Shown here: piece after piece, positions 1 through 4,094 of the stretch
Numbering within the stretch: the first letter of the stretch is position 1
How the letters are laid out: every line of letters starts with the position of its first letter
From: Opitutales bacterium
Lineage (GTDB): Bacteria > Verrucomicrobiota > Verrucomicrobiia > Opitutales > Oceanipulchritudinaceae
Assembly (NCBI GenBank): GCA_007123395.1
Contig: SKLD01000263.1
Span: 1 to 6,942 of the forward strand
Length of the DNA: 6,942 bases
Direction: 5' to 3'
Made by a program: the position numbers and the translations under genes
Notes under the pieces: generated by a model
Databases searched by the model: none
Told to the model about the DNA's origin: nothing
What the model saw: the letters and a program-made list of their open reading frames with translations, nothing else

Positions 1-85
1 CGCTCATCGACTGAGCAACTCCCTCACGAATGGGATCATTGCCTTCCTCCTTCTTCGCCTGCGACTCCGTCTTCATAGCTTTCAT
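1..85 (-). CDS. Start of an unidentified gene, cut by the window edge
   Basis: A minus-strand reading frame opens at ATG 83-85 and runs off the left edge after 28 codons with no stop. It begins MKAMKTESQAKKEEGNDPIR and is strongly hydrophilic, rich in Lys and Glu, with no signal peptide or membrane segment. A second in-frame ATG (74-76) has an AGGA about 8 bases upstream and may be the true start. I do not recognise the family. Support comes from the codon-like open frame, the AT-rich promoter-like DNA just upstream (about 110-160) and the shared strand with all other genes. It could be a chance open frame; the rest of the gene lies outside the window. Confidence 0.35.
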   Translation of the reverse strand, partial: MKAMKTESQAKKEEGNDPIREGVAQSMS

Positions 86-141
86 CCTGCCGCAATTTCC
101 CAGCAGGTCAATAAAAAATTACGTTGTAGTTAATTTGATCG

Positions 142-155
142 AAAGCAATTGCTTT
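142..155. promoter_or_regulatory. Perfect 14-base palindrome, possible operator
   Basis: AAAGCAATTGCTTT is its own reverse complement and lies 57 bases upstream of the putative minus-strand start at 85, inside an AT-rich island that interrupts GC-rich DNA. Size and position suit a dimeric regulator's operator for the left-edge gene. I see no clear -35/-10 pair at good spacing, so the role is inferred only from symmetry and location. Confidence 0.3.
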
Positions 156-282
156 GCCGCCGTTTCCAGCGGAGATGGAGACCGCTGATAGGCGCTCATT
201 TTACGCTAATGGTGGAGCGGCTGGAAGGTATCTGCGTTTCTCGGAGGCATCTGCAGTGGTGAAAGGGCGTTGTCCACCGGAT

Positions 283-304
283 CGACGGAGGCGCGGCTCC
301 GTCG
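283..304. repeat. Hairpin repeat element, copy 1 (variant)
   Basis: Stem CGACGGAG, six-base loop GCGCGG, stem CTCCGTCG: a perfect 8-base inverted repeat. The same stem occurs at 867-888 and 3898-3919 with loop GCGGGG, each time followed by CTACG. The copy here is followed by a small palindrome GCTACGTAGC (304-313), and a decayed relative starts near 331 (TCGACGGGGGCGGGG). It resembles REP-type dispersed palindromes. No transposase is in the window. Confidence 0.7.
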
Positions 305-583
305 CTACGTAGCGGATCTTCCGCGAAGAATCGACGGGGGCGGGGCCGATCGAATTGGCTGACGCCGTTCCCGTACACCGCTGCGCTAAAGTAGGTGCGT
401 GAGCACCCCGCCCGCACCGGAACGCCTCGCAAACCCTTCACCGCAGATATCAGACAGCGCGGATGCTATGCCGCCACCTTCCAACCGCAATGATTCTACA
501 GGAGCCAAAATCCCCGGCGTGCACGGGTGAACCCAATGGAAGGAAACTTCCGGCCAACCGCCAACCCGCATAAACAACGACGG

Positions 584-642
584 TGCATGGGAGAGGGACA
601 TTGCCGGCGGCCATCTCCGCATCGCATCCGTCCTGTCCCCGG
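584..642 (-). repeat. Diverged copy of the 69-base repeat, interrupted hairpin
   Basis: Read on the minus strand, this resembles the 5' half of the repeats at 3658-3726 and 3793-3861. It has a counterpart of the GGGGACAGGA half at 631-642, then AATGTCCCTCTCCCATGCA at 584-602. Between the two halves there are about 28 extra bases not present in the right-hand copies. The similarity is by eye and imperfect, so I treat it as a decayed family member in inverted orientation. Confidence 0.4.
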
Positions 643-724
643 TCGCAACGGAAGCGCAATTCCCGCCGTCGGCTCCCCCACCCGCATCTGGCCCGCTCCC
701 TCCGGACGCTCTCCGCCGCAAACG

Positions 725-775
725 CGGACAGGTGCCGAGCCGCTTGCGGCGACACCCGCGAAGCCCATGTCCGCT
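725..775. repeat. Inverted repeat related to 3716-3768
   Basis: GCGGACA (725-731) pairs with TGTCCGC (769-775) around a 37-base spacer. At 3716-3723 and 3761-3768 the arms CACGGACA and TGTCCGTG also surround a 37-base spacer. In both places one arm is flanked by GG and the other sits in CATGTCCG context, and the spacers share scattered bases on opposite strands. I read this as an inverted, diverged relative of the right-hand repeat. Confidence 0.45.
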
Positions 776-840
776 CTCCGGCCGCGCAGCACAGGAGCGG
801 AGGGAGGCAACGGATTTTGTGGTATTTTTCTCCGCTTGTT

Positions 841-893
841 TGGACCAACCGGCTTGAGCGCGGAATCGACGGAGGCGGGGCTCCGTCGCTACG
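841..893. repeat. 53-base hairpin repeat element, copy 2 (left flank of island)
   Basis: The block runs from TGGACCAACC to CGTCGCTACG, with its stem at 867-874 and 881-888 around loop GCGGGG. It aligns without gaps to 3872-3924, with 46 of 53 positions identical by my count, and the last 28 bases are identical. The two copies are in the same orientation and bracket the RHS toxin-immunity island. Confidence 0.75.
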
Positions 894-1072
894 GGTTCGA
901 CGGGTCGTGTCTCCGGCAGTTGCCGGGCTTTGGGTCGGCGGCCTGCGGCAGCGGGACCACTCCGCACGATGCGAAACCAACGCGCCGCAGCGCGGTCGTG
1001 GCCGCCAAACCACGGCTCCGCATCTCTGGGTCGACCGACTCCGGAACCATCACAGATCCCAGAACCGTCCCG

Positions 1073-1408
1073 CTACTGCCGTTTGTCCGAAGACCGCCTT
1101 TGCACCCACTGCATAATGAGTTCTACAATAATCGGCAGAAGAATTATTAAAAATGAAGCTACTATCAAAGACATAACTGTTCTTCTGTCAACACCATCTG
1201 CAACACCTCCGTAAAACCCGGCGACAGGAATTTCAAGAAAGAGCTCAATAGAGAATGCGACAGTATAATATACTCCACAAGCACAAGCTAATTTCGGAAT
1301 TGTGTATTTGAGTCCCAGAGCCCGCCAGATTTTTGATCCAATGAACCATGCCGTGGCGACAATCCAGATGGAAACGATCCATTCGAATGGAGACAGCAGT
1401 TCTAACAT
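1073..1408 (-). CDS. Small three-helix membrane protein, candidate immunity protein
   Basis: This 111-residue protein has three hydrophobic segments (about residues 8-28, 41-66 and 79-104) with short polar loops and a basic tail (QRRSSDKRQ). It is an inner-membrane protein of no family I recognise. Its ATG lies 4 bases after the stop of the frame-broken RHS fragment that ends in a glycine-rich hydrophobic tail, so the two look translationally coupled; there is no good Shine-Dalgarno of its own. In RHS and contact-dependent systems the gene directly after a toxin tip normally encodes its immunity protein, and membrane-protein immunities are typical for membrane-acting toxins. That assignment is inference from position. 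The gene is clearly more AT-rich than its surroundings, as is usual for exchanged cassettes. Confidence 0.7.
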   Translation of the reverse strand: MLELLSPFEWIVSIWIVATAWFIGSKIWRALGLKYTIPKLACACGVYYTVAFSIELFLEIPVAGFYGGVADGVDRRTVMSLIVASFLIILLPIIVELIMQWVQRRSSDKRQ

Positions 1409-1412
1409 TTGA

Positions 1413-1740
1413 TCAGGGGTTTGGGAACTCAGAATTGTCTAATCCGATGCCGATGCCTATGACAATACCACTTCCAATGGCACTGCCGAATCCGAAACCC
1501 AATCCTGGATTTCCCAACAGTCCCCACTCAACACCGTCTAATGGAACACCTTTTCCCGTCGAGGTTTTCAGGTTTTCAAGACACCGTGAACGGCACCTGC
1601 ATAAATGGCACCTCTCGTCGACCTCCCATACAGCTCCGCGCCGCGCGTTGTTGTGGATACGGCAAGCGCGCGGGCCGCCCCCTGTAGTCGTATTTCATCT
1701 CCATCTGGAAACCAAATCCGAAGACCTTCGTCAAGCGGTT
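1413..1740 (-). pseudogene. Frame-broken RHS fragment with glycine-rich hydrophobic C-terminus (orphan toxin tip)
   Basis: One frame reads NRLTKVFGFGFQMEMKYDYR followed by GR (from about 1740 to 1675). This is the canonical RHS repeat pattern NRLTxV...YxYDxxGR. That frame stops at TGA near 1576. The continuation lies in another frame from about 1660: HNNARRGAVWEVDER, then KTSTGKGVPLDGVEWGLLG, then a tail dominated by Gly alternating with Phe, Ile, Val and Ala (GLGFGFGSAIGSG, IVIGIGIG), ending NSEFPNP before TGA 1413-1415. At least one frameshift is needed to join them, and the usual RHS core block (RDPIG...NLY...DPVN) is absent, so a deletion is likely as well. The tail suggests a short membrane-inserting tip. 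The next gene, 4 bases on, is a membrane protein. It is probably an orphan, inactive cassette left after tip replacement. Confidence 0.55.
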
Positions 1741-1749
1741 CTGCCTCGC

Positions 1750-1780
1750 GCGAGCGCCCGAAGGCACCCGTCCCGCTCGC
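1750..1780. repeat. Inverted repeat at the boundary of the orphan cassette
   Basis: GCGAGCG (1750-1756) and CGCTCGC (1774-1780) pair around a 17-base spacer. The element sits 10 bases upstream of the NRLT codons that open the orphan RHS fragment, between it and the lipoprotein gene. GC-rich sequence makes chance pairing fairly easy, so support is modest. Confidence 0.35.
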
Positions 1781-1866
1781 CCTGCGAGCAAGCAAAGCTT
1801 GACCATCTTTGCTCTGGCGCGCTGCGCCGGCGTCGCAGACAGACGTGATACCCCAACGATTTCTCA

Positions 1867-2367
1867 TTACCACGGGATTAAGGGCTTCTCTGAAAAATTA
1901 ATATGGATTAACTTATGCTCCCTGCGCCCGGACACGGCCATCCACCAAGGCTCAGAAGACTCAGAAGGAATGGATATTTTCAGCTCCCGCTCCGCACCCA
2001 GTGCTTCGGACTCGGCAGTCACGCGGATTTCTTCGTCTTCAGGAAGCTTGAAGTAATACCAAATGACTTCGTGGGCGTCCCGGACAACAAAATAATCACT
2101 GACGACAAGTCGATCATTGAATCGAATATGGATATCAATCGGAGGACTCAACTCGGGACCGGAATGCCGTACAGACATCACCAAATTCGCATCGTTTTCG
2201 TGGGCTCTCCATGTGAAATCAGTCCGGTAAATTTCCGGATAATTGGATTCTATGCATCCCTGACCACAACCAGATACGATGTTAAGCGTCCAGAGCAGGA
2301 TAAGCGCCCATACCAACAGCCAAAACCGCCACGCACCCGGCACATCGTTATTTTGCCTATCTTTCAT
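1867..2367 (-). CDS. Small lipoprotein, candidate immunity protein for the RHS metzincin toxin
   Basis: This 166-residue protein has a short charged start (MKDRQNND), a hydrophobic helix at about residues 12-33 and a lipobox VSGC with the lipidated Cys at position 34. A second Cys follows at 38. The mature part is polar and looks beta-rich with no further membrane helix, so it should be anchored on the outer face of a membrane in the periplasm. I recognise no named family. The start codon lies inside the last codons of the RHS gene (11-base overlap) and has GGGAGG six bases upstream, so the pair is co-transcribed and probably coupled. This is the classic position of an immunity gene. A periplasmic lipoprotein would fit protection against an enzyme that acts in the periplasm, but that is inferred. 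Confidence 0.75.
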   Translation of the reverse strand: MKDRQNNDVPGAWRFWLLVWALILLWTLNIVSGCGQGCIESNYPEIYRTDFTWRAHENDANLVMSVRHSGPELSPPIDIHIRFNDRLVVSDYFVVRDAHEVIWYYFKLPEDEEIRVTAESEALGAERELKISIPSESSEPWWMAVSGRREHKLIHINFSEKPLIPW

Positions 2368-3610
2368 TATTAGCCTCCCATTCTTGGCGAATCCTATGCG
2401 CTTCCATCATCGCGGCCATTGACTGCGAGGACATCGTCCCGAAGCGAACATGACTTTCCAATGAAGCAAAATACGGATTCATTGCTCTCCACAAGTGATG
2501 AGCGGCCTGCGCCTCAAATCGACCCATATTCGTCGCTGAGTAACCGCGGGGTCCTGATTGAACCCTCGCCAACGCTTCGTTGGCAGTTTCCATACGTTCA
2601 ATCACCCGCACAAGATAATCCAGTCCGTCTTCTCCGCGATGTATTCCCCGATACAAAAGGCCGTCAATTTCCTGAGCACCAGCCAAATAATTCGGTCGCC
2701 CGGTCAACCATGACCAGAATCTTGAGAACGGGTTACGGGAGGAGGAACCATTGTTCTGCCCTTCAATGACGACATACCTACTCCCCTCCACCAATAGCTG
2801 CTCCAACAATATTTCACGAGGGGGCGAGGCTCTCGGATCACGGTCTTCATACATCAAATTTTTCCAATCGGTATCCGGGTTTTCTGTGTCGTAATGAGGG
2901 ATCCCATATTGATGAAGAATCTCATGTCCGACAATATCCGCCCATTCCGCCGGATTAAGGGGCTCACATAATCGCATGTTGAAATCTATGTGAAACCCCT
3001 CTAGCGACTCACCGTAGACACCGCGCCTCAGATCAAACCCAACCGCAATCGTTCTTCCGGGTCCCCGGCTCCGGGGGTATGGGTTTATAAGAATTGAGGT
3101 CGTGTAACCTCCGATATTTCTACCTCCAAAAACCTCGTCAGCGCCGCGACGAAACATTTGTTGCTGCGGCTGCGTCACAGAAGACCGAAAATAGACATCC
3201 AATGAAAGCGTTATCGTTCTTTCATCATGATTCACACGAATCCGTCCATCGTGTAGTGGACTCAACCCCAGAAAATCCCACCGGTTCACCGGATCCCCGC
3301 CGAAGGCTTCGTAGAGGTTGAGCCCGCCGGCTTCGCCGATGGGGTCGCGGTTGATGAAGCGGCCGTGTTTGGGGTTCCCGACTCCGCCGCTGGCGCGGCG
3401 TTCGTTGCCCTCGCTTCGCTCGGCGGGATTCCGCCAAGGCTCCATTTCGTAGCGCAGGCCGTAGTCGACGAGGCCGAAGGTGAACCATGCGGTGTCCGCC
3501 TCCATGCCGTAGTCCATGTCCCACTTGGTCTGGTAGCGGAAGGGCGTGAGGTGCGCGTCGCCCTCGGTGCGGAGGATGGGCTTGATCAACTGTTGGCGAC
3601 AGCGGTCCAT
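2357..3610 (-). CDS. Truncated RHS core fused to a metzincin-like metallopeptidase toxin domain
   Basis: This is a 417-residue frame. Residues about 20-115 match the end of an RHS core (FRYQTKW, GLVDYGLRY, NPKHGRFINRDPIGEAGG, NLY, DPVNRWDFLGL). Full RHS proteins are usually well over 1000 residues, so the repeat shell is missing. After the core begins a variable domain with HEILHQYGIPH at residues 229-239: His229, His233 and His239 are the expected zinc ligands and Glu230 the catalytic base. Met253 in NLMY supplies the Met-turn expected of metzincins. Residues about 300-417 form a helical tail I do not recognise. RHS C-termini are polymorphic toxins, so a secreted zinc protease toxin is the best reading. 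The start at 3610 is only the first ATG after an in-frame TGA (3647-3649), with no ribosome site. Just upstream, another frame encodes NRLTNHPRIREKY, so the 5' end is broken. A 24-residue insertion interrupts the core. The toxin half is more AT-rich than the core. Confidence 0.8.
   Translation of the reverse strand: MDRCRQQLIKPILRTEGDAHLTPFRYQTKWDMDYGMEADTAWFTFGLVDYGLRYEMEPWRNPAERSEGNERRASGGVGNPKHGRFINRDPIGEAGGLNLYEAFGGDPVNRWDFLGLSPLHDGRIRVNHDERTITLSLDVYFRSSVTQPQQQMFRRGADEVFGGRNIGGYTTSILINPYPRSRGPGRTIAVGFDLRRGVYGESLEGFHIDFNMRLCEPLNPAEWADIVGHEILHQYGIPHYDTENPDTDWKNLMYEDRDPRASPPREILLEQLLVEGSRYVVIEGQNNGSSSRNPFSRFWSWLTGRPNYLAGAQEIDGLLYRGIHRGEDGLDYLVRVIERMETANEALARVQSGPRGYSATNMGRFEAQAAHHLWRAMNPYFASLESHVRFGTMSSQSMAAMMEAHRIRQEWEANNER
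2374..2379 (-). promoter_or_regulatory. Ribosome binding site of the lipoprotein gene
   Basis: On the minus strand GGGAGG lies six bases before ATG 2365-2367, inside the last codons of the toxin frame. It is the only strong Shine-Dalgarno I see in the window and fixes the lipoprotein start. Its position inside the upstream gene points to coupled translation of toxin and immunity protein. Confidence 0.75.
3377..3448 (-). repeat. 72-base in-frame insertion in the RHS core
   Basis: RHS cores of this type normally run from YGLRYY directly into xPKHGRFxNRDP. Here 24 residues rich in Glu, Arg, Gly and Ala (EMEPWRNPAERSEGNERRAS then GGVG) lie between RY and NPKHG. The DNA is GC-rich and carries a small hairpin, GGCGG-GATT-CCGCC (3422-3435), next to CGAGCGAAGCGAGG, unlike flanking core sequence. 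It looks like a small palindromic element that entered the gene while keeping the frame. Expected core spacing is from family knowledge, not from an alignment run here. Confidence 0.5.
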
Positions 3611-3657
3611 TGGCGGTGTACTTTTCTCTGATGCGCGGGTGATTTGTCAAGCGGTTG

Positions 3658-3726
3658 GCTGCCGGGGACAGGAATGTCCCCTCTCCTGCACGCGCCCCGG
3701 GTCCGCCGGACGGCGCACGGACATGG
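3658..3726. repeat. 69-base direct repeat, copy 1
   Basis: This is identical to 3793-3861 except for one base (T at 3687, C at 3822). The period is 135 bases. It opens with a hairpin, GGGGACA (3664-3670), loop GGAA, TGTCCCC (3675-3681). It ends in CACGGACATGG, whose CACGGACA (3716-3723) pairs with TGTCCGTG at 3761-3768. It starts exactly where the broken RHS coding sequence (NRLT...) stops being readable. Confidence 0.85.
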
Positions 3727-3792
3727 TCTGCGCCATGCCGTCGCTGCGCTCCCCGGAACCTGTCCGTGTGCGGCGGGCAAGACCGCGCCGCC

Positions 3793-3861
3793 GCTGCCGG
3801 GGACAGGAATGTCCCCTCTCCCGCACGCGCCCCGGGTCCGCCGGACGGCGCACGGACATGG
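3793..3861. repeat. 69-base direct repeat, copy 2
   Basis: This is the second near-identical copy (68 of 69 bases) of 3658-3726, with the same GGGGACA-GGAA-TGTCCCC hairpin at 3799-3816. The 66 bases between the copies include the TGTCCGTG arm that follows copy 1; copy 2 has no such partner and instead runs into the 53-base hairpin element after 10 bases. Confidence 0.85.
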
Positions 3862-3871
3862 CGAACTTACT

Positions 3872-3924
3872 TGGGCCAACCAGCCTCAACGCGGGTTCGA
3901 CGGAGGCGGGGCTCCGTCGCTACG
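3872..3924. repeat. 53-base hairpin repeat element, copy 3 (right flank of island)
   Basis: This is the partner of 841-893 in the same orientation. The stem CGACGGAG (3898-3905) and CTCCGTCG (3912-3919) encloses loop GCGGGG, followed by CTACG. All seven mismatches to the left copy fall in the first 25 bases; stem, loop and tail are identical. The distance between the copies is 3031 bases and the stretch between them contains the whole toxin-immunity array. Confidence 0.75.
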
Positions 3925-4005
3925 CGTGGCCAACCTTTCCACCACCGCCTCCCACACGATTGGATTCTGCGGCGGCTACGATGGCGTCAATGAGTGAGGG
4001 TTAAC

Positions 4006-4058
4006 CCCGTTGAAACGGGATTTCGCAAGCTCAACGGAAACTCCCCGGCTATGCCGGG
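4006..4058 (-). terminator. Two short inverted repeats after the glycosidase gene, possible terminator
   Basis: CCCGGC-TAT-GCCGGG (4044-4058) and CCCGTT-GA-AACGGG (4006-4019) lie 37 to 89 bases after the glycosidase stop codon. Neither is followed by a convincing T-run on the minus strand, so a classical Rho-independent terminator is doubtful. They may be further members of the palindromic repeat cluster. Confidence 0.25.
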
Positions 4059-4094
4059 CTGCGTGAGGGCTCAAGACCGGCGCGAAGGCCGCGA

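Larger units (their letters stand above)
86..1072. other. Gene-free, repeat-rich intergenic stretch
   Basis: No convincing gene is found in this 987-base stretch. Open frames on both strands translate to Arg/Pro/Ala/Gly-rich text without recognisable motifs, as expected of GC-rich noncoding DNA. It holds an AT-rich upstream region with a palindrome (about 100-160), two copies of a CGACGGAG/CTCCGTCG hairpin element, diverged inverted copies of the 69-base repeat found at 3658-3861, and a CCGGCA-GT-TGCCGG inverted repeat at 913-926. Confidence 0.6.
3658..4094. other. Gene-free repeat cluster between the RHS island and the glycosidase gene
   Basis: No gene is supported in these 437 bases. They contain the two 69-base repeats, the 53-base hairpin element at 3872-3924, a GGGTTAACCC palindrome (3998-4007) and two short inverted repeats near the glycosidase stop. 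Open frames here on both strands are repeat translations rich in Arg and Pro. Confidence 0.65.

Noticed and set aside
890..926. T-loop-like GGTTCGA near 894 suggesting a tRNA
   Set aside because: No acceptor stem, anticodon arm or D-arm can be folded around it. The motif belongs to the repeat flank, and the same GGTTCGAC occurs inside the repeat at 3894.
527..1150. Plus-strand open frames of 177-207 codons and minus-strand frames of 187-193 codons at 386-1150
   Set aside because: They overlap one another on both strands, are Arg/Pro/Ala-rich, run through the hairpin repeats and show no motifs. They are best explained as open frames in GC-rich noncoding DNA.
2419..2769. Plus-strand open frames at 1915-2373 and 2419-2769
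   Set aside because: They lie antisense to the lipoprotein and toxin genes, lack ribosome sites and have no recognisable content.
3658..3861. CRISPR array
   Set aside because: There are only two copies of a 69-base unit with a 66-base gap. The unit is too long for a typical repeat, there is no series of spacers, and there are no cas genes.
3546..4004. Plus- and minus-strand open frames at 3546-4004 with internally repeated protein sequence
   Set aside because: The protein repeats simply mirror the 69-base DNA repeat and appear on both strands, so they are not evidence of a repeat protein.
4005..4040. CRISPR-like GTTGAAACGGG sequence
   Set aside because: It resembles the sequence style of some CRISPR repeats but occurs once as a 6-base stem, with no second copy at spacer distance.
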